Source: Stomoxys calcitrans (lineage: Eukaryota > Arthropoda > Insecta > Diptera > Muscidae). From it: a stretch of DNA of 64,000 bases. A program made the translations under genes and the position numbers. Below, piece after piece: positions 6,798 through 17,036 of the stretch. The stretch covers positions 69,611,227-69,675,226 of the forward strand of contig NC_081556.1 in the NCBI RefSeq assembly GCF_963082655.1, in the 5' to 3' direction. The first letter of the stretch is position 1; every line of letters begins with the position of its first letter. The notes under the pieces are model-generated. The model ran no database searches. It saw nothing but the letters and a program-made list of their open reading frames with translations, and was not told where the DNA came from.

Positions 6798-9700
6798 AAT
6801 CAAATGGTCCTGCGAAATCCAACCCGGTGTGGGTGAAGGGCCGAGAAATGTCCACCCTTTCAGGAGGTAAAGCGGACATTATTTGCTGTTGGCACTTGTG
6901 CTTGTACAAAACACAAGGTTTACATCTGTTCAAAGTTGTCTTTATCAAATTCTTGACCTTTATGATCCAGAATTGTGTCCGAATCAACCACAACAGTTGA
7001 TAACCACCATGAACAGAAATCGAGTGGATAAATTGTACCAATAGACGCGAAAGTTGGCAGTTATAAGGCAGGATAATAGGATGTTTCTCATTGTAGGATA
7101 ACCCAGGGGCTGAGGTTAGCCTACCACAAATCCTCATGATACCATCGGCATCAAGAAACGGATTTAAACTCAGTATGGAACTAGCAGAGGCAATTGTTTT
7201 TGTCGCCGAGAGAGCTAGATATTCGTTCGGAAAGTGCGCCTTCTGGGTGATGGATATGAGGCGGTCTTGAATCATCACGACCTCTGTAGTGGTCACATTA
7301 TGAGACTCCCTTCTGTAAGCGTTTCTAAATTTGGGATGCGTGCTATAGAAAAATCTAAAAACATAGGCAATTACACGTATTGCCCTGGGGAGGGATGAAA
7401 ATCTCTCGAGAATGTCCTCGTAATTGCTAAAATAGGAGAAATGAACTTTAATACTTTTTCTCTCAATTTCGATTGAATCTGGCTGGATGTCTTCAAGTCT
7501 CGGCCAATTCTCCTCAGAATCGCCCAACCAATTAGGACCATGCCACCACAAGTCATTTCCCGAGAGATCTTGTGGGTAAGCCCCACGACTGGCGAGATCA
7601 GCTGGGTTCTGCTCCGATCTGACGTGGTGCCAATTAGGTGGACTTATGACTTGGGTAATCTTGGATACTCTGTTCGCGACGAAAGTGGACCAGAAACAAG
7701 GGGGCTTGGCCAACCATGATAAGACAATGGTTGAATCTGTCCAACAGAATATTGAGAACTTCTGCACACGTAACTGCGGTATCAGATGGTCTATCATCTC
7801 GGCCAGTAATGTAGCACCACAAAGTTCCAGCCGAGGGATTGAAAGGGTCTTAAGTGGCGCAACCTTTGTCTTGCACGAGACCAAATGAACGAAAGTAGAC
7901 TGTTTCCTTTTAACACGAATGTAAAGGGCGGCCGCGTATGCTTTCTCAGATGCATCGCTGAAACCGTGGAACTGGACCTCGCAGTCTGTCGTATAATTGA
8001 ACCACCTTGGTACAGCAATTGAATTAATAGATGGATAGAAAGACTGGAATGATTTCCAGCTGGATAACGACTGTACCGAAATCTCCTCATCCCATTTTGT
8101 ACCTTCTACCCAAATTGTTTGCATAATCAATTTGGCGATAACTATACATGGAGCAAGCCAACCAGCAGGGTCAAAAAGCCTAGATATTTGGGATAAAACC
8201 TCCCTCTTCGTATATGAACAGTGTCCAGGAAATGGAAGCGCAGTAAAGAAAAACGAGTCGGACGATGCATTCCAACGAATGCCCAAGGTTTTGGCCGTAC
8301 TTCGGTCATCAAATTCTAAAAAATCCTCGAAAAGCAACTGTTCCGTTGGAACGCCAGAGAGAATCTCTTTGGAATTCGATGTCCATTTTCGCATCGCAAA
8401 ACCGGCGGAACCCAGTGCCTGAATTATCTGCCCCCTAGCATCAATTGCAGCTGGTATAGAATGTGCGCCCACCAAGGCGTCATCCACATACATTGAGTTC
8501 CGAAGAATCTCGTAAGCCAGCGGATACGTCCCCCGAACATCATCGGCCAATTGCAGGAGGGTCCGAATGGCCAGGAAAGGAGCACAATTTACTCCAAAAG
8601 TAACCGTACTTAGTTCGTAGTCTTGAACTTTTCCGTTTGGATCCTGTCGAAAGAGAATGCGCTGAAATGCCCTATGTTCAGGATTTACCAAGATTTGTCG
8701 GTACATCTTGGTAATGTCCCCATTGAATACGTAACGAAACAATCTCCAGTTCAAAATAAGTACTACAAGATCCTGTTGCAGCACAGGACCGGTATGTAAA
8801 ACGTCGTTGAGACTCTTCCCGTTGGAAGCGCGAGAGGAAGCATTAAAAACAACCCGCACCTTCGTGGTCGTGCTGTCCGGTTTCACCACCGCATGGTGTG
8901 GAAGGTAGTAATGTGATGAAAGACCGGGACTTATCGGATCGGAAACTTTCGTCATATGACCTAAGGATTCGTACTCCGTAAGTACCTTGTCATATTCGTC
9001 CTTGAACTGCGGCGTTCGAAGAAGACGTGCCTCATTTCGAAAGAACTGTACCAAAGCTGCATTTCTGGAATGGCCGATATCACTACCCGCCAGAAAATCC
9101 TCCTTGAACGGGAGGGATACAATATATCTGCCATTCTTATCCCTTGTGGTGGTGGCGGAATATAGTTCCTCACAAAACCTATCAGACGCGGAAAGGAACG
9201 TCTTCCTGGGAAGGTCTTCCACCTCCCAGAAACGAGAAATAGCAGCATCGAGGGATAACTCACAGAAATAGGATACAACCCTGGAACATGAAGTATTCCT
9301 CTCACATGGAATAGGACCTGTAAGGATCCAACCGAAAACAGTTTCCTGTGCCAGTAGTGATCCACAGATTTCTCCCTTAATACCCGATCGCATAATCATA
9401 GGAAGCAAATCCGCTCCTATCAAAAGATCAATCGTCGCTTTCTCATAAAACCGGGGATCGGCCAACGGAATACTTGGAATGTCGGCAAGCAAGTTCATAC
9501 CAATGGTTCTTGATGGAAGGCTTCCAGAGAGATGTGGAACTACAAGGGCACTAACCGAAACTTCGAAATCATCATCACTATGCGAAGCTAGGAGGAAGGA
9601 GCATTCCTTCTGGACGGAAGCCGAAGTAGAATTATTCAAACCATAAATACAGGCAGCAGTCCGCTTAAATGGAAGCCTAAGCGTGTTAAACAGTTTTTCG

Positions 9701-11163
9701 GAGATAAATGTTCCCTCCGAACCAGGATCCACCAACGCTCTAGCCAGATATGCTAACCCATTGTGGCGTATTTTCACCAAAGCAGTGCCTAATAAAACTC
9801 CCTTGGACTGGGCAGCAAAACAAGACTGTACTATTTCACCCTCTGAACTAGTGGACTGTATGGCAATAGAGGAGGGGGTAGAATGCGAGGGCGAGGGCGT
9901 ACAGCTTATGGAAGAATTGGAATTTGGGCTGGGTTGGCTCTGGGGAACCTGTTCCCGATGGAGTAGGGTATTATGTCGTTTGGAACATTGGAAACAAGAG
10001 AACTTGCTGGTACAATTTCTCACACTATGCACCTTCGAAAAACAGTTAAGGCATAAGTCGAATCTCTTGATCTCCGTCAATCTCTGTTGCGGGGTCATGG
10101 TCAAAAACTTGGGACATTTGCGGATCACATGGACCTCTGTAGGGCATAGTCGACACTTGGAATCTGTCACCCTAGTTTGAAATGCTTTAAGACCTTTATT
10201 CACAGATCTGGGGTTTGTCTTCTCGGCAGAAGAATCGGGCGCAGGGTCCGTACTGCGCATCTCGGAGACGGATTCTAAGGTTCTGTGACGGTTCGTTAGG
10301 AAAGCATCTAGTGAACACCATTTTGGAATGACCGTCTTGTCGTCTAGTGTCTGCTCCCATAGAGTCAATGTGGTATCAGGCAGACGACTAGAGCAAATGA
10401 ATATAAAAATTGGGTCCCAACTTTCGACGTCAATTCCGTAAAGTTTAAGCATGGAAATGCATGCATTTATATCCCTCTGGAGTGTCTTAAGTGACTGAGC
10501 TGATTCGGATTGAGTGGAGGCAATGGCGAACAAAGACTTCAATTGATTATTCACTAAGACCCTCTTGTTCTCGTAACGTGAACAAAGGCTCTTCCATGCC
10601 ACAATGAAGTTTTCGTTGGTCAATGGAACTTTCCCAACAATGTCATTCGGTTCACCCTTAGTCCTTTGGTTCAAATGGAACAATTTTTCAACGGAACTAA
10701 GTCGAGGATTTTCTATGCACACCGCTGTAAACATATCCCGAAATGTGGGCCAAGAGCGGTAGTCCCCACTGAAAACCGGGATTTCACAGGGTGGCAGCTT
10801 AAAGCCCTGAGGCTGGCTCGGAACGGATGGAGCCGTTGGCACAGGCAACTTTTGCAGCATTTCCCCTAACTGCTCCACGCATCGGCAATAAGTAGCAAAC
10901 GCGCTCTTGAACTTGGACTTCACAGTCTCTAGTACCGAAGCCCTTTCATCATCTCCCTTATTATCCTCCTCATCTGGCGATTCCTGCTCGATGTCGGAAA
11001 GACACTGCTCGTAGGCAGGCTTAAGTCGATCCCATATATCCCTTACCTCTTCCTTGTGAGTTTCTATAACAAAACTCGATGACAATGGGTTCTGTTTATC
11101 ATTTAAATTGGCCTCAAATTCGACCAACATGTCCGAAAGACGGATAAACTTTTCCAAAGACAT
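6769..11163 (-). CDS. BEL/Pao gag-pol, truncated within integrase core
   Basis: One long frame encodes a BEL/Pao polyprotein. The frame stays open upstream to 11220 but begins there with TTG; the first ATG is at 11163 (MSLEKFIRLSD). Numbering from 11220: gag 20-~350; Cys/His clusters 356-421 (CRLCPTEVHVIRKC, CLNCFSKVHSVRNC, CFQC...HNTLLH); protease LVDPGSEGTFIS at ~496-507 (Pro in place of the usual Ser/Thr after the Asp); RT with FNGDITKMY (~832) and YVDD (911-914); RNase H GFSDAS (~1086), PRLELCGA and CWTDST (~1159). The integrase zinc region contains HSISVHGG and CKPC (1433-1436). True sequence ends at GLDFAGPF (~1473); the last ten codons read into inverted copy B and are spurious. The remainder of integrase is at 1326-429. 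Confidence 0.9.
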   Translation of the reverse strand: MSLEKFIRLSDMLVEFEANLNDKQNPLSSSFVIETHKEEVRDIWDRLKPAYEQCLSDIEQESPDEEDNKGDDERASVLETVKSKFKSAFATYCRCVEQLGEMLQKLPVPTAPSVPSQPQGFKLPPCEIPVFSGDYRSWPTFRDMFTAVCIENPRLSSVEKLFHLNQRTKGEPNDIVGKVPLTNENFIVAWKSLCSRYENKRVLVNNQLKSLFAIASTQSESAQSLKTLQRDINACISMLKLYGIDVESWDPIFIFICSSRLPDTTLTLWEQTLDDKTVIPKWCSLDAFLTNRHRTLESVSEMRSTDPAPDSSAEKTNPRSVNKGLKAFQTRVTDSKCRLCPTEVHVIRKCPKFLTMTPQQRLTEIKRFDLCLNCFSKVHSVRNCTSKFSCFQCSKRHNTLLHREQVPQSQPSPNSNSSISCTPSPSHSTPSSIAIQSTSSEGEIVQSCFAAQSKGVLLGTALVKIRHNGLAYLARALVDPGSEGTFISEKLFNTLRLPFKRTAACIYGLNNSTSASVQKECSFLLASHSDDDFEVSVSALVVPHLSGSLPSRTIGMNLLADIPSIPLADPRFYEKATIDLLIGADLLPMIMRSGIKGEICGSLLAQETVFGWILTGPIPCERNTSCSRVVSYFCELSLDAAISRFWEVEDLPRKTFLSASDRFCEELYSATTTRDKNGRYIVSLPFKEDFLAGSDIGHSRNAALVQFFRNEARLLRTPQFKDEYDKVLTEYESLGHMTKVSDPISPGLSSHYYLPHHAVVKPDSTTTKVRVVFNASSRASNGKSLNDVLHTGPVLQQDLVVLILNWRLFRYVFNGDITKMYRQILVNPEHRAFQRILFRQDPNGKVQDYELSTVTFGVNCAPFLAIRTLLQLADDVRGTYPLAYEILRNSMYVDDALVGAHSIPAAIDARGQIIQALGSAGFAMRKWTSNSKEILSGVPTEQLLFEDFLEFDDRSTAKTLGIRWNASSDSFFFTALPFPGHCSYTKREVLSQISRLFDPAGWLAPCIVIAKLIMQTIWVEGTKWDEEISVQSLSSWKSFQSFYPSINSIAVPRWFNYTTDCEVQFHGFSDASEKAYAAALYIRVKRKQSTFVHLVSCKTKVAPLKTLSIPRLELCGATLLAEMIDHLIPQLRVQKFSIFCWTDSTIVLSWLAKPPCFWSTFVANRVSKITQVISPPNWHHVRSEQNPADLASRGAYPQDLSGNDLWWHGPNWLGDSEENWPRLEDIQPDSIEIERKSIKVHFSYFSNYEDILERFSSLPRAIRVIAYVFRFFYSTHPKFRNAYRRESHNVTTTEVVMIQDRLISITQKAHFPNEYLALSATKTIASASSILSLNPFLDADGIMRICGRLTSAPGLSYNEKHPIILPYNCQLSRLLVQFIHSISVHGGYQLLWLIRTQFWIIKVKNLIKTTLNRCKPCVLYKHKCQQQIMSALPPERVDISRPFTHTGLDFAGPFDYHHEQKSSG
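6800..6823 (+). repeat. 24-bp direct repeat, right copy (BEL integrase break)
   Basis: Identical to 1303-1326. It bounds the inverted tandem block on its right side and lies exactly where the long gag-pol frame loses homology. Confidence 0.85.
7003..7384 (-). repeat. Resident BEL pol segment, right arm of 382-bp inverted repeat
   Basis: The in-place copy of the segment duplicated in A and B. It lies inside the BEL gag-pol frame, encoding the RNase H-integrase linker and the start of integrase. Confidence 0.92.
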
Positions 11164-11220
11164 CGTGGAAAAACGTCCGCAATTCGACAGGAAATTGGGG
11201 AAAAACGAAAATAATTTCAA

Positions 11221-11600
11221 AGAAAAGATGAAAACAAACCAAAATCAACCAGTAATCTCCAGATATGGAAAATCAGGGAGACGATACACAAAAGCTAAAG
11301 GAATTTTCCTATTATAGAGCACAATATGGAAAAGAAATGTCAGTTAAACATGTAAGAGTACACCATATTCCCTTCTGAATCTATGGTGCTACATGCAACA
11401 TGTAGTTGGCAGATATGGATAGGCATAAAAGGGTACTCATGCAATTCTAGAACCATATACACAGAAGTCCATCAACTTATACTCTGTTAGTAAGCACAGA
11501 TAATAATAAAGAAACTTGCAAACCAGCAATAACCAGAAAACTATCCATAAGATGTATCAATACGGAGGCCAATGCATTCACACATCAGTGACGTCACGAA
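11221..11600 (-). other. Probable BEL 5' leader/LTR region, boundaries undetermined
   Basis: AT-rich sequence directly upstream of BEL gag. A 5' LTR and primer site are expected here, but without a second LTR copy in the window no ends can be set, and I could not assign a tRNA primer. Confidence 0.35.
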
Positions 11601-11620
11601 ACAGCTGTTCACTGATGTGT
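11580..11620. other. 12-bp inverted repeat containing a CRE-like TGACGTCA
   Basis: Arms acacatcagtga (11580-11591) and tcactgatgtgt (11609-11620) pair perfectly around a 17-bp loop. The left arm overlaps TGACGTCA (11589-11596), a perfect palindrome matching the CREB/ATF site, and CAGCTG follows at 11602-11607. It lies near the probable BEL 5' boundary; function unknown. Confidence 0.5.
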
Positions 11621-13190
11621 TCTATCAAAGTTCATTGAACCTTAGATTTCCAAATACATGGAAGTGTTTTGGAAGCACCTCGGTAAGAGAGAAGAGAGCC
11701 TTCGAGCGCAGTAGTGGACACAGCAAAAACACTCAAGAGGTGGAGAGAGCAAATCTCCCGGCTTAATAATGATAATGCACCAGTGATGGAACTTTCTACG
11801 ACGGTTGTTAAAAGTGTACGCGTGGGTACGGAATGTACATAACAAGTACAACAATTATTTAAAAATATAAACAAAACTGCATCTGCTCTTACATCAGTAA
11901 CGAGCTATAACCACCTTGTTCTCCTTTTAAATATGGAATATATGTTAAAATATATTAAAAAGAAGCCATTTGTGATATTATTAACCAAACGAGAGGTAAG
12001 CCTCGTACTCCAAATTGTACACCAATGCGCGAATGCCAGCACTAGCTGACTCAACAAAACCAGCTAGGTGATAAACAATGAGTGATAAAAAAATACGAGT
12101 AATTTTCGATCTAAAACTGGGAGAAACTAAGAGAATGTGACTGAGACCCCAACATGTGGAGCCAATGTTGTTGGTGAAACTTGGAGTTGCGCTGCCAAGT
12201 GGGTGGGACCTTTGGTAGAGGCTACTCCGTATTGTTTGTATAGTGGAGATCTTTGGGAGCGGCTCTCAGAGGGATATTGGAATGGAACAAATGTAATACT
12301 GAAATGGAAGTTATGAAGCGAAATATCAAATATAATGGCCTTTAACAGCAGCATAAAAATCTTCACGTTTACTAGTGCCTGGTATTCTGTGGCATGTACC
12401 ATCAAATTGCAGTTTTTCTTGTGGTAATAATTTCCAATATTTTCTCCAAAGGTACATCCATCCGATATATTAATATAATTATTTTCGGCAAATTAAATTC
12501 TCCAACGCATGCTTTATTTAATTTAAAATGTACGACATTTTTTCCAACAAAATCTATTGGTTTTGATACACGTGTTTTTTTTTATAAAAAAAAACTAGTT
12601 TCTTCAAATCTTCCGCTACTTAGTTAAGAACCAAACTCATTGAATAGCACTTGTTTTGCGAATCACTAGGAATGTCTAGAAATAATGTAAACCAACCTGT
12701 TTTCCTTGGCGCGTTGCTTAACTGGAACAGTGGAATAGAAATCTCAGAGTTCGGCTCTCCCAAATGGTTGAATCTGGTTCGAAATGGACCAAAATGATGA
12801 TGTGAATTGGGAACCAATCAGAACAACACCTATGGATGCGAGAGGGGGAACGGGGAGCGTCTCGTGAGCCAAGAGTTGAGTGGGTTGATGTGAAGTCTGC
12901 AATACTTCACGTCTCGAGGAGAGTTATTGGAGGTTGTGTTCCAGGTAGAGGAGTGGAAAGATAACCAAATAAAGTACACACAAGAATTAGGGTGGTTGGA
13001 TAGCTTCGACTTTATTTCTTTGGAATGATCTTACCAGTTCGGCGGATGAAGTTAAAAAGAGGCAGAAGTCTTAAGACTACGCGCGGAAGTCATAATTTTG
13101 ACATGGCTTATGTTGCGGCGAAATGGCATTGTTAAACTTTGACATAACTTGACGAAGTGATTAATATCTTTTTTAAGTAATTGGGGATTT
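11621..13190. other. No identifiable gene
   Basis: AT-rich sequence with only short open frames and no recognisable protein motif. A gttgatgtgaagt...acttcac stretch near 12890 could form a small hairpin. Possibly decayed TE sequence. Confidence 0.5.
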
Positions 13191-14176
13191 CTAATATTTT
13201 CTATAGGAGTTCAATTAAGCGGGCAAATTGTAGGGTTTCTCAAGCATTTCGCGTGAACACCCCACAAGCAATAATCTTTGAGTGACTATCGCAAAATGGG
13301 GCTCAAATAAAGGTATTTGGGAGTGGAATACGAATTTGATATCCTAATTTAGAACCATATATTAAGGACATCACCCCTTTCCCAAAACACCCCGCAAAAG
13401 GTAAACAATTTTCGACCATGCCTATATGTGGTATTTAAGATTAGAAAACGAAATTGATGACCTATTTTGGGCCATGTGTTTGGGGGACGCCTCATCGTGT
13501 AAACTCCCCTAAATCAATGGCAAGATGGGGTTTAAATATTTGATATTTGAAAGAAGATGCTGATAGTTTTTTATGGCCAAGTGTCTGGGGGACCACCTCA
13601 CCACCGAAAACACCACTAAATCAGATATCATGAGAATATCGGGCTGAAATAAAATATTATAAGAATGGAGTACACCTTACATCCAAACTTAAATTCGTAG
13701 ACCAATAAAGGTGGGATTCAGATAAAGGCACTTATATTGTTAAATTGTTTGTCAAGCGATATAATATTTTTCCTATAAGCTCTTCTTTAGCCAATGGCAA
13801 AATGGGGTTTAAATAAATGGTATTTGAGACAAGAGCACGATGCTGATATTTTTCAGGACCAAGTATCCGGGGGACCACCTCTCCACCGAAAACACCACCA
13901 AATCAGACAAAATTAGAATATCGGGCTAAAATGAAGTATTTTAAGAAAGGAGTACACCTTACATCTAAACTTAAATTCGTAGACCAATAAAGATCATATG
14001 GGATTCAGATAAAGGCACTTTTATTGTTAAACTGTTAGTCAAGCGATATACTATTCTCGTAGCATGGTATTTCATTAAAAGATCTTTAATTGCCGAAAAT
14101 AAATATTGCAAGGAAACTTTTGTTCCATATATGTAAAGTAAAAGAATGCGCAGCGGAGCGGGCCCGGGTCAGCTAG
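13190..14176 (+). mobile_element. Tandem-repeat element ending in GGGTCAGCTAG (Helitron-like, copy 1)
   Basis: Built from diverged ~110-130 bp units. Each unit has an aatggggctcaaat-type start, a ggtatttg(g)gag...cgaatttgatatc middle and a gggggaccacc...cccctaaatc end. The 3' end (aaaaga...gcgcagcggagcgggcccgggtcagctag) is shared almost exactly with the copy ending at 37707. A CTAG end followed by T, with GC-rich near-palindromic sequence just inside, is compatible with a Helitron 3' terminus (CTRR). The 5' end is not defined and no Rep/helicase coding is visible, so it would be non-autonomous. Confidence 0.55.
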
Positions 14177-14636
14177 TATAATATATAATTAATATAAACT
14201 TTCTATACTACTATACAGGAACTTTCGTTTGGGCCCCATAATGCCCTGCTCGTTCTGCAAATGCGTTCGAAAGGTTTTTGAGTTATCGAACTTTAGACGT
14301 TTGTCGCCAAATTTTGGGCCAAAGCATTTTTATTGCAGCCATTGAAACCAATATACAAAGATTTTCCTCAAGTAAATTTTTCAAATTAAATTGGCGGGTA
14401 TATAATATCGGGACATATTTTCTATTTTTAATTTTGTTTGTCTGTCATGGCTGGTATTATATTCGTCTTTTACCGTTAAAATAACAATGATAAAATAACA
14501 ATTAAAATTTTACCACAAGTATTGAGGGAATGAAATCAGCAAGAATTTTGTGCTTAAAAATCTATTATTAAAAAAAAATATCGGGAAAAGCGAATTTTGT
14601 ACGAGGCTTTAGGACGAGTATCAATTTTCTGATGAT

Positions 14637-15213
14637 TTTTTTATACCCTCCACCATAGGATGGGGGTATACTAATTTCGTCATTCTGTTTGTAACACCTC
14701 GAAATATGTTTCTGAGACCCCATTAGTATATATATTCTTGATCGTCATGACATTTTATGTCGATCTAGTCATGTCCGTCCGTCTGCCTGTCGAAAACACG
14801 CTAATTTTCGTACGAGTTAAGCTAGCCGCTTGAAATTTTACACACATACTTTTCATTAGTGTAGGTCGGTTGGGATTGTAAATGGGCCAAATCGGTCCCT
14901 GTTTTTATATAGCTGCCATATACACCGATCTTGGGTCTTGACTTCTTGAGCCTCTAGAGGACACAATTCACATCCGATTCGACTGACATTTTGCACGTAG
15001 TGTTTTGTTGTGTCTTCCAACAATTGTGCTAAGTATGATTCAAATTGGTTCATAATCTGGTATAGCTGCCATATAAACCGGTCTTGGATCTTGATTTGGA
15101 AATTGAAATTTCGCATGAGGTGTTTTGTTACAACTTCCAATAACTATGCTAAGTACGGCGCAAATGTGTACATAACCTGATATTGCAGCCATATAAACCG
15201 ATCTGGGATCTTG
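14637..15213 (+). repeat. Fly repeat type I, 3'-truncated
   Basis: Starts ttttataccctccaccatagg and contains the internal modules (gatatagctgccatat, cttgagcctctagagg, cgcaattc) twice or more. It lacks the palindromic terminal motif. See the complete copy at 22681-23558 for the layout. Confidence 0.8.
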
Positions 15214-15389
15214 CCAGAGTATACTCGTACACTTGGTTTTGTGCATCGTTTGGAAGATGTGTTGTTGGCTTCTACCGCTAAGAAGATGGTGCAAAGTAGT
15301 GTATCTCCCGTGTCTTTCGCTTTTCCATTGCATAAAATTTTCGATCAATAAACTTATTCGGGAGGAAAAATAGCAAAATAAATAAAATT

Positions 15390-15625
15390 TTGGGTTGCCC
15401 AAAAAGTAAAAGCGGATTTTTTAAAAGAAAGTAAATACATTTTTAATAAAACTTAGAATGAACTTTAATCAAATATACTTTTTTTTACACTTTTTTTCTA
15501 AAGCAAGCTAAAAGTAACAGCTGATGACTGATAGAAGAAAGAATGCAATTACAGAGTCACAAGCTTTGAAAAATTTGTCAAGCCGACTATATGAAAAATC
15601 CGCAATTACTTTTTGGGCAACCCAA
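15390..15625. mobile_element. MITE, 236 bp, with TTGGGTTGCCCAAAAAGTAA terminal inverted repeats
   Basis: The left end reads ttgggttgcccaaaaagtaa then agcggattttt, and the right end is its near-exact reverse complement (aaaaatccgc...ttgggcaacccaa), giving inverted repeats of about 33 bp. The interior is AT-rich and non-coding. Such ends are of Tc1/mariner type. No clear TA duplication is visible. Confidence 0.8.
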
Positions 15626-15972
15626 CATTATCAAAAAATTGCTCGATTTTGAATATTGTCTTCTTCTGCGCCGTTTGATATTTACAAAAATCCCTCGATT
15701 TTTAGAAGTATTTATGCCCTACACCACTACAGAGTACTGTGTATTATATCCTAGTGCATTTGTTTGTAACAACCAGAAGGAAGAAAGCTACACCCATTGA
15801 TAACTATGCCGACCAACTGTGCCAGTCTATTTGTCTGTCCTCGTTAATTTGTATACAAAGTACAGACCGCAGTTTTCATCCGATCATCATCAAATTTGGC
15901 ACAGCCATTTTTTAAGCCAAGAGGCGAAGAGAATTTGCATTAAAAAATCGGTTCCGATGTTAATATTGCTCT

Positions 15973-15973
15973 C

Positions 15974-16005
<32 letters not shown>

Positions 16006-16006
16006 T
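15973..16006. repeat. (TA)n microsatellite
   Basis: An interrupted TA dinucleotide run of about 34 bp. Confidence 0.9.
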
Positions 16007-16051
16007 CGTCCGATTTATACTAATATTGCAGTCATTGTGATTGTTGTTGTT

Positions 16052-16690
16052 TTAATACCCTCCACACTAGGATAGGGGTGTAATAATTTTGTAATTCCGT
16101 TTGTAACACTAAGAACTATTAATCTGTGTACCAGCAAAGTGTAAATATTCTTGACGATCGTGACATTCAAAGTTGAATTGGCCATACCCTTCCGTCTGTC
16201 TGTTTGGAACAAATAGAGATATCCACTTAACACTTTACCTATTACTGTAGGTTGGCGGGGATTTGAAATGGGGCCCATCGGTTTATGTTTCGACATACCA
16301 ACCCTATAAACTGATATCGGATCTTCTTGAGCCTCTACAAAGCGCAATTCCGATAACTGCGCCAAGAATAGTGTAAATAGGTTCATAATCTAATAAAGCT
16401 GCCATATAAACCGACAACTGTACCAAGTAAGGTTCAAAAGTGTTCATAAACTGATATAGCCGCCATATATAACGAACTCGGTTGTTGGGTTTCGAGCTAC
16501 TAGATAGCGCAATTCTTATCCCATTTCGCTGAAATGTTACAAGAAGTGTTTTGTTTTGACTTCAAACAACTGTATCTTCAAAACTGTTCATAACCTGTTA
16601 TAGCTGCCAAATAATCCGGTCTTCAGATTTGACTTCTTGAGGCTCTAGAGGGCGCAATTCTCGATCGATTTGACATAATAAAACACGTCG
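16052..16690 (+). repeat. Fly repeat type I, left arm of a fold-back pair
   Basis: Begins taataccctccacactagg and runs through several ~140-bp modules. Near 16690 it abuts an oppositely oriented partial copy, so the two form a large imperfect inverted repeat. Both inner ends stop at the agagggcgcaattct module. Confidence 0.75.
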
Positions 16691-17032
16691 TGCAAAATTT
16701 CATTCTAATCGAATAAGAATTGCGCCCTCTAGAGGCTCAAGAATTCAAGACCCAAAGTCGGTTTATATGGCAGCTATATCAAAACATGGACCGATTTCAC
16801 CCATTTACAATCCCAACCGACCTGTATTAATAAGATAATTTTGAGCAAAATGTCAAGCGGCTAGATTAACTCCTTCGAAAGTTAGCATATCTTCGACAGA
16901 CGAACGGACGGACAGAAGGACGGACATGGCTAGATCGACTTAAATGTCATGACGATCAAGAATATATAAACTTTATGCAAGCGGAATGAAGAAATTAGTA
17001 TACCCCCCATCCTAAGGTGGAGAGTATAAAAA
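16690..17032 (-). repeat. Fly repeat type I, right arm of a fold-back pair
   Basis: Reverse-oriented partial copy ending ccatcctaaggtggagagtataaaaat. Internal target sequences such as gcgccctctagaggctcaag mirror those of the left arm. Confidence 0.75.
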
Positions 17033-17036
17033 TCGC

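Larger units (their letters stand above)
429..11220 (-). mobile_element. BEL/Pao LTR retrotransposon, rearranged and hosting a nested gypsy element
   Basis: On the minus strand the order is gag, protease, RT, RNase H, integrase, with integrase broken into two parts (11163-~6824 and 1326-429). Between them lie two inverted tandem copies of a pol segment and a Ty3/gypsy insertion. No matching pair of LTRs could be recognised. The 5' LTR and leader should lie somewhere in 11221-11600, and no LTR-like match lies between the pol stop and the window edge. The element is therefore either 3'-truncated or extends beyond the window. Confidence 0.8.

Noticed and set aside
12127..12405. A 92-codon minus frame with QVSPTTLAPHVGVS
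   Set aside because: No recognisable motif, no flanking coding sequence and no repeat elsewhere in the window.
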